From JBEIFW01 sp044370695 (lineage in GTDB: Bacteria > Actinomycetota > Acidimicrobiia > Acidimicrobiales > Ilumatobacteraceae): a stretch of 25,176 nucleotides of DNA. The position numbers were made by a program, and so were the translations under genes. Where the stretch lies: contig JBILVB010000039.1 of NCBI GenBank assembly GCA_044370695.1, forward strand, positions 1-25,176, read 5' to 3'. Positions 16,049-24,173 of the stretch are shown piece after piece. The first letter of the stretch is position 1, and every line of letters starts with the position of its first letter. The notes beneath the pieces are model-generated. The model worked only from the letters and a program-made list of their open reading frames with translations, was not told the origin of the DNA and did not search any database.

Positions 16049-16528
16049 TCAGCCGGGGAAGCGGGTCGACCAGGAGCTCGGCTCCGCGGTACCGGCCGTG
16101 CAGGACGCCGCCGAGGTCTTGCCGTACTCCGTGCCGGTCGACTGGTCGGCCCGGTCCCGGATCCACCAGCAGACGTTCTGGGTCTGGGACTTCACCGTCG
16201 CCGTCCAGCTCTGGCCCGAGGCAGACACCGACACCGTCGTCGGGCTCGCCGTCGAGCCCGTCGTGAACGTCAGGCCGGGCTCGGTCAGCAGCGCAGCGGT
16301 GGCGCCGGTGTAATCGCCGCTGTTGCCGTACGCCGCCTTGGCGAGCGTGAGGGAGGTGCGCAGCGCAGACTGCGCCGCTTTGTCCTCCGCGCCACGCCGG
16401 ACACCGAGGAAGTTGGGAATGGCGATCGCGAGCAGGATGCCGATGATCAGGATCACGACCGCCAACTCGATCAGCGTGAAGCCCTCTTCGTTCCTGGCCT
16501 CACGGATTCGTCGCTCGAGGTGCTTCAT
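16049..16528 (-). CDS. pilA: type IV prepilin, PilA-like (copy 2, first of the pilin operon)
   Basis: A 159-residue prepilin. The leader of 16 residues (MKHLERRIREARNEEG) is followed by FTLIELAVVILIIGILLAIA, with cleavage before Phe and Glu at mature position 5. The cysteines in NVCWWIRD and ASCTAG match copy 1. ATG 16528 is chosen over an earlier start at 16591 because it gives a normal leader and has AAGGAG about 10 nt upstream. First position in the pilin run and the strong hairpin after it suggest it is the major pilin. Its upstream region (16529-16721) is shared with the divergent DivIVA-like gene. Confidence 0.95.
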   Translation of the reverse strand: MKHLERRIREARNEEGFTLIELAVVILIIGILLAIAIPNFLGVRRGAEDKAAQSALRTSLTLAKAAYGNSGDYTGATAALLTEPGLTFTTGSTASPTTVSVSASGQSWTATVKSQTQNVCWWIRDRADQSTGTEYGKTSAASCTAGTAEPSSWSTRFPG

Positions 16529-16721
16529 CTCCGAGGGATCTCCTTGATTGGGGTGGGTTTCGGTGACCGATTCCGCAGCCGGAACCGTCACCGACCTACC
16601 GATCGGAGGCGGTGTGACCCGATCAAGGACGCAGTTCTCAAGGTCTGTACAAGGCGCGTCCGCCGCACCGATCCCTCGACGACGTCATACGGTGAGTGGC
16701 GGTGGCAAAGGAGACTCGATC
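16529..16721. promoter_or_regulatory. divergent control region of the pilin operon and the DivIVA-like gene
   Basis: These 193 bp must hold both promoters. Toward the plus strand, TACGGT (16688-16693) fits TANNNT and is followed by AAAGGAG (16707-16713) 8 nt before GTG 16722. Toward the pilins I see no clear -35/-10 pair, so that promoter may use an unusual sigma factor. A structured inverted repeat lies at 16560-16594. Confidence 0.45.
16560..16594 (-). promoter_or_regulatory. stem-loop in the 5' region of pilA copy 2
   Basis: TCGGTGAC (16560-16567) pairs with GTCACCGA (16587-16594), and TTCCG (16571-16575) pairs with CGGAA (16580-16584) around a 4-nt loop, with a small 3/2 internal loop. 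It ends about 30 nt upstream of the pilA start. It could be an mRNA leader hairpin or a dyad operator. Confidence 0.5.
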
Positions 16722-17453
16722 GTGACGGGGTTCGACGACCTGCACTCGTTCCGCTTCGCTCACGGACGGGGGTACGACAAGCAGTCGGTGGAGCTGTTCC
16801 GGGCCATGGCGCTCGACCTCGCCGACGACCTCTTGCGGGAGATCACCTCACTGCAGGACCGACTCGAGGAGTCCGGGGCCGCCACCGCCGAGGAGCGTTC
16901 GCTGCTCGAGGCGTTCCGCACACTCGACCCCGACGGTCGTCGCCGGCTCCTCGAGCGTCTCCGTCCGGCGCCGAGCCCGGTGGTCGTGCCGCCTTCGCCC
17001 AGCTGGTTGCAGGGTGACGTCGTGTCGGCTCCCCCGCCCGGGCCGGGTTCGATCAGCGTGCACCCGCCGATCGTCGGCGATCGGCCGACCGCAGCCGCAG
17101 CCGCAGCCGCACCGTCACCCCGCCACGACACCGTCGCTGCTCCGATCGTCGTCAAGGCACCGCCGGCGCCCTGGTTGGGCGCCGACGAGCAGAACGATGC
17201 CCGAGTGCTCAGCTTCCCGGCGCGCGAACCCGAGCGTGCGGCGGACGCAGTCGATGCCGGGCTCGGCGACCTGTTCTCACGCCTGGACTTCGGTCCACCA
17301 CCGGCGGACCTGCTCGCAGCGGCATCCAACCCCGAACCGCCCACGCTCGCGCCCGTGATCACGCTGCACGCGCCGATCGCGGTGACCGAGGGGCGCGGAC
17401 CGAGCGCCGAACTGCCGGCGCCGTCGCCGGCGTTCGGCGGCTGGTTCAGCTGA
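16722..17453 (+). CDS. DivIVA-like N-terminal domain protein with disordered tail
   Basis: A 243-residue protein. Residues 4-50 (FDDLHSFRFAHGRGYDKQSV, then a helical stretch LADDLLREITSLQDRLEE) resemble the DivIVA membrane-binding/coiled-coil start, which has the pattern F-x-RGYD-x3-V-x2-F. The rest from about 80 is Pro/Ala-rich and probably disordered, ending in AFGGWFS. GTG 16722 is chosen because AAAGGAG sits 8 nt upstream; a longer frame to 16548 reads through the promoter region. DivIVA proteins mark poles and division sites, so it may localise the pilus machine; this is inference. It is the only plus-strand gene within the pilus locus. Its stop overlaps the stop of the GT-C-like gene by 8 bp. 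The DivIVA link is a weak match. Confidence 0.65.
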   Translation: MTGFDDLHSFRFAHGRGYDKQSVELFRAMALDLADDLLREITSLQDRLEESGAATAEERSLLEAFRTLDPDGRRRLLERLRPAPSPVVVPPSPSWLQGDVVSAPPPGPGSISVHPPIVGDRPTAAAAAAAPSPRHDTVAAPIVVKAPPAPWLGADEQNDARVLSFPAREPERAADAVDAGLGDLFSRLDFGPPPADLLAAASNPEPPTLAPVITLHAPIAVTEGRGPSAELPAPSPAFGGWFS

Positions 17454-18681
17454 TCGAACCGGCCGGCGTCGCTGCGGCGCACGGCTCGACGTCGGTGGTG
17501 CCCTGTGCCGCCCATCCGGCGTTCGACTCGCTGGCCCGCCGTGCCCGGAACAGCACCACGGCGCTCGGCGCCGCAAGCGCCGCGGCGGCGGGCCACCAGA
17601 TCCACGGGGACGGGTGCTGTGCGAACCACAGCGACAACGCGGCCAGCGAGAGACCGTGCGCCCACACCATCGCCCGGGAGGTGCGCGCCGCCGTCAGCAC
17701 GAGCACGAACGGCGCGACCTGGGCGAGGTAGTAGGAGAACAACACCGGCTCGGTCAGCAGACGCAGCGCCATCAGCCCCCCGGCAGCGGCGACGAGGGCG
17801 CGACCGCGGGATCGGCGACCCCAGGACCAGCCGAGCGCCGCGAGCACCACGAGACCGAGCACTCGCAGCGGAGCCGCCGTCACGAGCGCCGACGACGCCT
17901 GGATCCACGGAAACGCATGACCGAGCGCCACTGCGCTCTGGGCGCCCGTGAGCGCCCGCAGCGTGTTCCCCGGGTCGTACAACACGCACACGAGGATCGG
18001 AGCGCCCGGAACGGTGACGGCCCGCAGCAGGAGCCCGCGACGCATCGGCGGCGGCGCAGCGCTCAGCAGCAACGGCACGAGCACGAATGCCCACTGCTTG
18101 AACAGCAGGGCGACGCCGAGGAGCACGCCGACCCGACGCCATCGCGCGTCCAGCGCAGCGCTGACTGCGCCGACGAGGGCGGTGACGGCCACGAGGTCCT
18201 CGGCGTGGCCGTACAGGATCGCTGCGCTGAACCCCCCGGCGGTCACGGCGAGCAGCGCGACCGAGATGTCGCAACGGGCACCGAGCCGCCGAGCCAACCC
18301 GGCGACCGCCGGCGCCAGGGCGGCGCCGACGAACACCAGCGCCGGGGCCAGCACGAACCATCCCGACGCGTTGGGGAGGATCATCGGCGGCTCGCTGACG
18401 GAGAGACCGAGACGATCGATCAGCCAGGCCACCGGTGCGAACAGCACCGGCAGGCCCGGCGGGTACGGCCATCGCGCCTGCTTGGCGAAATACGGCGAGT
18501 ACAGATACGGAAAGGCGCCGCTCGCGACGAAGCGGGCGGGGTGGATCACGTTCCATCCGTCGCCCGCCGTCCAGATCGCCGACGATCCGAGCACGAGTCG
18601 ACCCCAGAACCCGAAGAGCACCGTTGCGATCCCGAGGACGGTCGCCCCGAGCCCGTAGATCGCGGTGTTCCGTCTGCGCAT
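17446..18681 (-). CDS. polytopic membrane protein, GT-C/GT87-like glycosyltransferase
   Basis: A 411-residue protein with roughly ten hydrophobic segments. After the first membrane segment comes an extracytoplasmic loop TAGDGWNVIHPARFVASG with Asp41, then WPYPPGLPVLFAPVAWLIDR, a pattern found in polyprenyl-phosphate-sugar-using GT-C enzymes of the GT87/DUF2029 type. LLFKQWAFVLVPLLLSA is another typical segment. ATG 18681 is used; a TTG at 18687 would add two residues. It lies 38 bp after pilC in the same direction, so it may glycosylate pilins or other surface molecules, but the link is only positional. The last about 30 residues are hydrophilic. Confidence 0.7.
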   Translation of the reverse strand: MRRRNTAIYGLGATVLGIATVLFGFWGRLVLGSSAIWTAGDGWNVIHPARFVASGAFPYLYSPYFAKQARWPYPPGLPVLFAPVAWLIDRLGLSVSEPPMILPNASGWFVLAPALVFVGAALAPAVAGLARRLGARCDISVALLAVTAGGFSAAILYGHAEDLVAVTALVGAVSAALDARWRRVGVLLGVALLFKQWAFVLVPLLLSAAPPPMRRGLLLRAVTVPGAPILVCVLYDPGNTLRALTGAQSAVALGHAFPWIQASSALVTAAPLRVLGLVVLAALGWSWGRRSRGRALVAAAGGLMALRLLTEPVLFSYYLAQVAPFVLVLTAARTSRAMVWAHGLSLAALSLWFAQHPSPWIWWPAAAALAAPSAVVLFRARRASESNAGWAAQGTTDVEPCAAATPAGSIS

Positions 18682-18719
18682 GCGCAACTATCGGCTGCAG
18701 GGCGCCGACGCCAAGCGCG

Positions 18720-19934
18720 TCACTTGATGTTGTTGAAGATCGACAGCATGGGGAGGTAGAGGGCGACGACCATCACGCCGATGATCCCGCCGAACACCAC
18801 GATCATGAGCGGTTCGAGCATGCTCGTGAGCCCTTCGACCTTCGTCTCGACCTCTTCCTCGACCGTCTTCGCGTACTTCACCATCAACTCGTCCACCTTG
18901 CCGGACTCCTCACCGATGGCGATCAACTGGGTGAAGATGTCCGGCACGGCCGGCTGCGCCGCCAGCGCCACCGCGAGGCTCTTGCCCTCTCGCACCTCGG
19001 TGCGCGCCTGTTCGAGGGCCTCTTTGAACACGGCGTTGTTGGAGACGCTTCCGGCCTGCGACATCGCGTCGAGCAGCGGCACGCCCGAGCCCAACGACGA
19101 CGCGAGCGTGGTGGCCAGCCGGGCGATGGCGGTCGATCGGAGCAGGCTGCCGAACAACGGGAGCCGGAGCATCAGGACGTCGCGCTGGCGCCGGAGCTTC
19201 GGGTTCCGCGACGTCTGGCGAAACCCGAACACGGTGCCGATGGCGAGGATCGGGAACATGAACCAGTACTGCTGCGACGTCTCGGATGCGTCGATGAGGA
19301 ACTGGGTGAGCGACGGCAGGTCGCCTCCGAGCTGCGCGTACATGCCCTTGAAGGTCGGCACGACGAACAGGAGCATGGCGAGGAAGATGCAGACCACGAG
19401 ACCGATCATGACGGCCGGGTAGGCCATGGCCGACGCGATCTTTCGCTTCAGACGGACCCGGGCCTCGCAGAGGTCCGCGAGCTTCGACAGCGAGAGGTCG
19501 AGCTTGCCCGAGGTCTCCCCGGCGCTGATCAGCGCCGTGGTGAGCTGACCGAGGCGGGCTTCCTCGGCCTTGAAGGCGTCCCCGAGCGCCGAGCCGTTCA
19601 CGACGGACTCGTGGATGCGCAGCAAGCACTTGCCGACGGGATCCTTCTCGCGCTGGGTGCCGAGCATCTTGAGCGCCCGGACGAGGGGGAGGCCGGCAGC
19701 TTGGGTGGTCGCCAGGTTCCGCGCCGCCCAGGCGACGTCCTTCATCTTCACCTTGTCCCCGCCGAAGCGGATCTCGGCCTTGCCGAGCCCCGCCGTACGC
19801 GACTGGCGGACCTCGAGAACGAGCAGGCCACGCTGCTTGAGTTGTGAACGGGCGTCGTCCTCGTCCTGGGCGTCGATCGTGCCCGCCGACGCCTCTCCGG
19901 TCTTCGTGTACGCCTCGTAGAGGTAGGTCGCCAT
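18720..19934 (-). CDS. pilC: type IV pilus inner-membrane platform protein
   Basis: A 404-residue GspF/PilC-family protein, normal length. It begins with the short beta segment YLYEAYTKTGEASAGTIDAQ and has two T2SSF repeats, each with the G-E-x-S-G signature: SAGETSGKLD (137-146) and GEESGKVDE (341-349). Membrane segments are at about 172-193, 224-238 and 373-395. It sits in the inner membrane, contacts PilB/PilT and passes rotation to pilin assembly. The ATG overlaps the pilB stop by one base (TGATG). The GT-C-like gene follows after 38 bp. Confidence 0.95.
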   Translation of the reverse strand: MATYLYEAYTKTGEASAGTIDAQDEDDARSQLKQRGLLVLEVRQSRTAGLGKAEIRFGGDKVKMKDVAWAARNLATTQAAGLPLVRALKMLGTQREKDPVGKCLLRIHESVVNGSALGDAFKAEEARLGQLTTALISAGETSGKLDLSLSKLADLCEARVRLKRKIASAMAYPAVMIGLVVCIFLAMLLFVVPTFKGMYAQLGGDLPSLTQFLIDASETSQQYWFMFPILAIGTVFGFRQTSRNPKLRRQRDVLMLRLPLFGSLLRSTAIARLATTLASSLGSGVPLLDAMSQAGSVSNNAVFKEALEQARTEVREGKSLAVALAAQPAVPDIFTQLIAIGEESGKVDELMVKYAKTVEEEVETKVEGLTSMLEPLMIVVFGGIIGVMVVALYLPMLSIFNNIK

Positions 19935-21616
19935 CAGTTGATCACCCTCGTGAGTTCCTCGATGGAAGTCGTTCCCTCGAGTACGAATGCCAGCCCTGCT
20001 TCGTACATCGGCACCATCCCCTCCCGCTTCGCGATGGCGAGGATCTCGGTGCCGTGCGCCCCGTTCGCGATCGCTGCCGACACCTCCTCACCGACGGCGA
20101 GCACCTCGGCGATCGCGATCCGACCCGAGTACCCGGTGCCACCGCACCGGCTGCAACCCCGATCGGCCGCCTTGAAGACCTGCGGCGGCAACTCGACGGG
20201 AGCGAGGGAGCTGAACATGTCCGCCGGGGTCGGGATCGCGACGCGACACGCCGTGCAGAGTTTGCGCGCCAGCCGCTGCGACAGCACGCCACGGACCGCA
20301 GACGCGACCAGGTAGGGCTCGATCCCCATCTCGATCAGTCGGGTCGGTGCGCTCGCTGCGGTGTTGGCGTGGAGCGAGGCGAGCAGCAGGTGGCCCGTGA
20401 GCGCCGCTTCGACGGCGATCGTCGCCGTCTCCTTGTCCCGGATCTCGCCGACGAGGATCACGTCGGGATCGGAGCGCAGGAAGCTCTTGAGCGCGGTCGC
20501 GAAGCTCCGTCCCGCTTTGTTCTCGACCTGCATCTGCATGAGGCCCGGGAATCGGAACTCCACCGGATCCTCGACCGTGCAGACCTTCACCTGGGGGGTG
20601 GCGATGAGCGACAGCGTCGAATACAGGCAGGTGGTCTTTCCGGAACCCGTCGGACCGGTGGCCAGCAGCGCCCCGTACGGGCTCGCTGCCAGCTTCTCCC
20701 ACCGCTCGCGCAGCGTCGTCGTGTACCCGAGTCGCTCGAGCGGGATGACGCCTCGGCTGCGATCGAGGATACGCATGACCGCTCCCTCGCACCGCCAGAC
20801 GTTCGGGAGCGTGACGAGTCGAAGGTCGAGGCTGCGGCCGGCGACGTTGACCGTGACGCGGCCGTCCTGGGGGATGCGTCGCTCGGCGACGTCGAGCCCA
20901 GCGCGCACCTTGAGGTTGTTGATGACGCCCTGCCCGTTGCCGATCGGGTAGCGGGCCACCTCGGTGAGCACACCGTCCACACGCAGGCGGACCCGGACAT
21001 GGTCCTCGGCCGGTTCGATGTGGATGTCCGAGGCGCGCATGGCGACGGCCATCTCGATGGTCTTCGTGACCATCTGGGCGATCCGTCCCTCTCCGCCGTC
21101 CTCCTCGAGGGCGGCGAGCGCGCCCCCTTGGGCCTCCTCTTCCTCCTTGAAGGAGAACTCGCTCGACACGGCTCGGTGCTCGAGCGACGACAGTGCCGCC
21201 TCGATCACCTGCGCATCGGCGACCATGATGCACACCGGCTCCGGGGCGAAGCGTTTGCGGATGTCGTCGAGCACACCGAGGTTGTCGGGGTCGGACACCG
21301 CGACGCGCACCTGGCCGTCGCGCCGGTCGAGCGGGATGACCTTGAGCTGCTTGCACACCGCGACCGGGATCCGCCCCAACAACGCCGGGTCGAGGGTCGG
21401 CACGTTGACCTCTGCGACGTCGTACCCCTGATGCCACCACGCCACGCGCTCGAGTGCCTCGATCGCCACGCCCGCGGCGAGCGCCGCCCGCACGGGGTTG
21501 ACCCCGGCCTCGAAGCCGCGGCGGATCGCGTTCGTGACCCGCTCGAGATCGACGCCGGACTCGTTGCGCAGTCCGATCAGCAGCTTCTCCGCCAGAAGCG
21601 CCTGGGCGTGGCTCAC
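19934..21616 (-). CDS. pilB: type IV pilus extension ATPase
   Basis: A 560-residue hexameric ATPase. The T2SSE-type N-terminal domain spans about 20-145 (PVAVCKQLKVIPLDRRDGQ). The linker has an acidic stretch FKEEEEAQGG. The core has AMRASDIHIEPAEDHVRVR, Walker A GPTGSGKTT (321-329), Asp box TVEDPVEF, Walker B DPDVILVGEIRDKET with Glu391, His box TGHLLLASLHANTA with H409 and H416, and the zinc tetracysteine C454-x2-C457 and C488-x2-C491 characteristic of PilB/GspE and absent from PilT. It drives pilus extension. The start is GTG 21616, overlapping the pilO stop as GTGA. Confidence 0.96.
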   Translation of the reverse strand: MSHAQALLAEKLLIGLRNESGVDLERVTNAIRRGFEAGVNPVRAALAAGVAIEALERVAWWHQGYDVAEVNVPTLDPALLGRIPVAVCKQLKVIPLDRRDGQVRVAVSDPDNLGVLDDIRKRFAPEPVCIMVADAQVIEAALSSLEHRAVSSEFSFKEEEEAQGGALAALEEDGGEGRIAQMVTKTIEMAVAMRASDIHIEPAEDHVRVRLRVDGVLTEVARYPIGNGQGVINNLKVRAGLDVAERRIPQDGRVTVNVAGRSLDLRLVTLPNVWRCEGAVMRILDRSRGVIPLERLGYTTTLRERWEKLAASPYGALLATGPTGSGKTTCLYSTLSLIATPQVKVCTVEDPVEFRFPGLMQMQVENKAGRSFATALKSFLRSDPDVILVGEIRDKETATIAVEAALTGHLLLASLHANTAASAPTRLIEMGIEPYLVASAVRGVLSQRLARKLCTACRVAIPTPADMFSSLAPVELPPQVFKAADRGCSRCGGTGYSGRIAIAEVLAVGEEVSAAIANGAHGTEILAIAKREGMVPMYEAGLAFVLEGTTSIEELTRVIN

Positions 21617-22311
21617 GGCCCCGCCTTCGCCGCCGTGGTCGCACTCGTCGCCGTTGCACTCGTCACCGCAGTGGCGCTCGCCGTTCCCGGGCTCGGCCCA
21701 TTCGGGGCAAGGCCCCGGTAGGCGTACGTCCGCAGCTCGAGCGTCGCTTTCATCGTCGGGCTCGCCACCGGATTCGCAGCGAGTGCCTCGACGGTCGGGG
21801 GATCGATGGAGAGCAGCACGTTCTGCACGATCACCATCGGCTTGGTCTTGCGGATCTCCGAGAGGTAGTCGAGGACCGCCTCCTGCTGCCCGGAGATCTG
21901 CACACCGAGGCCGAAGCTGCTGAGCGTCCCGCTCTCGGACGCAGCACCGCCCGCTGCGGCAGGCGCCGTGCTGGTCGGGGATTTCGTCGCCGTCGGGGTC
22001 GACACCGAACTCTGCTCCCAGCGCACTCCGGTCGCGTCGGCGAGATCGACGAGTCGGTTGATCGTCGCCTGCAGGTCGGGCGTCGAGGGCAGCATCTCGA
22101 CGAGGTACGCCCGCTGCTCCTCGAGCTTCTTCCGGTTCAGCTGGCGGGCTTGCTCGATCTCGGCGCGGCGCTCCTCGATCGATTGGGCCGCAGCCGCCTG
22201 ACGCGTGTTCGCGTCATCGACGTTGGCCTGGGTGTACATGCTCCAGGGCAGGAGGTAGAAGGCCAAGAGCCCGGCCACCGCCGCGAGGATCAGCTTGCGG
22301 TGCTTCTTCAC
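21613..22311 (-). CDS. pilO: type IV pilus alignment protein PilO
   Basis: A 232-residue bitopic protein: short basic N-terminus (KKHRK), a membrane segment at about 7-25 (LILAAVAGLLAFYLLPW), a coiled-coil (SIEERRAEIEQARQLNRKKL) and the motif VEMLPSTPDLQATINRLVDLA typical of PilO, then a ferredoxin-like C-terminal half (VQISGQQEAVLDYLSEIRK). A Pro/Ser/Thr/Ala linker (about 105-130) and a Thr/Ala-rich tail are additions. It should pair with the PilN part of the fusion encoded upstream. The start is the GTG overlapping the upstream stop (GTGA at 22308-22311); there is no good alternative nearby. Confidence 0.9.
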   Translation of the reverse strand: MKKHRKLILAAVAGLLAFYLLPWSMYTQANVDDANTRQAAAAQSIEERRAEIEQARQLNRKKLEEQRAYLVEMLPSTPDLQATINRLVDLADATGVRWEQSSVSTPTATKSPTSTAPAAAGGAASESGTLSSFGLGVQISGQQEAVLDYLSEIRKTKPMVIVQNVLLSIDPPTVEALAANPVASPTMKATLELRTYAYRGLAPNGPSPGTASATAVTSATATSATTAAKAGP

Positions 22312-24173
22312 GACCCACCCCCTGCCGCCGGCGCGGGGGCCGGAGCCGGCGACGCCGGAGCCGGCGACGCCGCAGCCGGTGCGGCCGCCACCGGGCGCAC
22401 CGGGCTGCCGTCCGGCATCGTTCGGTCGGACAGGAAATCGCCCGTGAGCGCGAACGGCACCCGGAACGATGCCGTGACCTCGGGGATCTTCCCCGAGGGG
22501 CACCCCTCGAGCGCTCCGCCAGCCGGCTGTGCAGCCGTCTGTCCCACCGGCACGTCGACGCAGCTTCGCGTGAAGCTGCCCGACCACGGGTTGACGGCGC
22601 CACGCCGCTCGAATTCCTTGAGCCACTCCGACACCGTCGCCCGGAAGTCGCGTCCGGGGATCGACGCGGCGAATTCGAGCGTCGCGATCCGATCCTGGTT
22701 GTTGATCAGGATGGTGATCCCCCGGACGGTGGCGCCTTGGGCCGGGGTCCAGGTCACGACCTGCTCGATCAACGTCCGCCAGTTCGGTTCGGCAGCGACG
22801 AGCTTGCGATAGGCCTCCGTGGCATCCTTCACCTTCCGGTTCAGGGTGCGCACCGCGCCGAGACCGTCGGCCTCGGCGGTGACCTCGGCGAGTTCGACCT
22901 CGGCGGCCTGCGCTCCGCTCTCGGCGCTGCGCACCGGCAGGTGGAGGATCACCCCGGACACGACGACGAGGCCGAGCATGGCGGCCAGCCGCTTGCTGCG
23001 CTTCGTCTTCTCCCGCCGAAGCCGCGCCAGTTCGGCCTGGCGCGGATCGGGGACCGACGACAGGAACTGGGCGTCGACGTCGAACTGGGCGGCGGCGATC
23101 GCCGTGAAGGACAGTGGCCGGTCGCTACGGGCGAGCGCGCCGACGTCGAGGCCACCGACCGGAGCGGGCTTCGCGAACAGCGCAGCGTCGAGCAGCCGAC
23201 CCGCAAGGTTGGGGACCATGATGCCCGGGCCGTGGACGAGGACCTCCGAGCCGACGCTGTGACCTTGTCGGGCCCAGTAGTCGACGCTTCGGCGGACTTC
23301 CTCGCCGAGACCGGCTGCGTAGGCCTCGATGACCGTCGACGCCGCCGGATCGTTGCGAGCGCCCCCGCGAGCGACGGCGTGGAATCGCTCCGCCGCACGC
23401 CCGAGGTCGTCGTCGAGTTGCGAGAACAGCTTGCGTAGGCCGCCGGCCAGCAGCGGGCGCATGGCGACGACGCGTCCACCGCTCACCAGGGTGAGTTCGG
23501 CCGACTCGTTGCGCATCCCGAGGAACAGTCCGTCGTGTTCGAGCACGAGCGGTCCGGGGACGAGGTGGACGTCGCTCGTCGTGAGGCTCGACCAGACCGT
23601 CCCCGCCGCCTCGTGCTCGACCGCTGCGACCACCGCCGTCTGCGAACCGTCGTCGCACTCAATCACCCGGGCGGCCAGCGTCGCGAGGTTCGCAGGGAAC
23701 GGCAGATCTCCTTCGACTGCGTCGAGGAGGCCGGCACGGAGCGCCTCTTTGGGCAGATGGGGTAGCTCGACCTGCTGCACGTGGAGCGTGTCCGGGCTCC
23801 ATGCGACGACGATCGTCCCCGACGGCTTGGTGGCCAGGAACTGCTTGATCGCGTTCGCCTGGCTGGTGCCCTGGAAGCTCGTGAAGGCGACCAGCGTTTC
23901 GTCGACCACCTCGGCGACCCGGATGACCGAGCCGTCGAGTTCCACACCGAAGGTGCGCCCGCGCCGCTGCCGGCCGCTGGCGGCGAAGCTCACCCGCTCG
24001 GGCGCCTTGGGGGTCGGTCGTTTGCGGAGGCGGTCGATGGCCGCCATGCGTGGCTTGCCGGGCTGTTCGCGCGGCGCCCCGAGCGCAGGAAAACCGGCCA
24101 CGGGGCGATCGTCCGTCGGCCCGTTCTGCGCCTCGGCGCCGGCGGCGGATCCCCGCTTGGGCAGCAGCTTCAT
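22308..24173 (-). CDS. PilM-PilN fusion, type IV pilus alignment complex
   Basis: A 621-residue protein that joins two usually separate subunits. Residues about 73-375 are an actin-like PilM domain (TFGVELDGSVIRVAEV at the start, VVAWSPDTLHVQQVELPHLP, GGRVVAMRPLLAGGLRKLF, EVRRSVDYWARQGH, EVLVHGPGI). A basic segment (REKTKRSKR) and one membrane segment (about 396-414) follow, then a coiled coil and a PilN-type domain (YRKLVAAEPNWRTLIEQVV, ATLEFAASIPGRDF, SEWLKEFERRG). The order matches GspL of type II secretion. The first residues, MKLLPKRG, resemble the NLLP-type peptide by which PilN docks in PilM. The Pro/Ala tail contains a 15-bp DNA repeat. ATG overlaps the previous stop (ATGA). Confidence 0.88.
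   Translation of the reverse strand: MKLLPKRGSAAGAEAQNGPTDDRPVAGFPALGAPREQPGKPRMAAIDRLRKRPTPKAPERVSFAASGRQRRGRTFGVELDGSVIRVAEVVDETLVAFTSFQGTSQANAIKQFLATKPSGTIVVAWSPDTLHVQQVELPHLPKEALRAGLLDAVEGDLPFPANLATLAARVIECDDGSQTAVVAAVEHEAAGTVWSSLTTSDVHLVPGPLVLEHDGLFLGMRNESAELTLVSGGRVVAMRPLLAGGLRKLFSQLDDDLGRAAERFHAVARGGARNDPAASTVIEAYAAGLGEEVRRSVDYWARQGHSVGSEVLVHGPGIMVPNLAGRLLDAALFAKPAPVGGLDVGALARSDRPLSFTAIAAAQFDVDAQFLSSVPDPRQAELARLRREKTKRSKRLAAMLGLVVVSGVILHLPVRSAESGAQAAEVELAEVTAEADGLGAVRTLNRKVKDATEAYRKLVAAEPNWRTLIEQVVTWTPAQGATVRGITILINNQDRIATLEFAASIPGRDFRATVSEWLKEFERRGAVNPWSGSFTRSCVDVPVGQTAAQPAGGALEGCPSGKIPEVTASFRVPFALTGDFLSDRTMPDGSPVRPVAAAPAAASPAPASPAPAPAPAAGGGS
22342..22371 (-). repeat. two exact 15-bp tandem units in the PilMN tail
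   Basis: The 15-bp unit ggagccggcgacgcc occurs at 22342-22356 and 22357-22371, followed by a degenerate third copy. It encodes an Ala/Ser/Pro tail repeat and keeps the frame. Confidence 0.9.

Noticed and set aside
16548..16721. N-terminal extension of the DivIVA-like protein to 16548
   Set aside because: It would translate the pilin promoter region and dyad; GTG 16722 has a well-placed AAAGGAG.
15533..17017. A 494-residue plus-strand frame across the pilin genes
   Set aside because: It is antisense to two prepilin genes and crosses the divergent promoter region; composition is Arg/Asp-rich without domains.
19844..21721. A 625-residue plus-strand frame
   Set aside because: Antisense of pilB, rich in Arg, His and Asp with no motif; pilB on the other strand has all catalytic residues.
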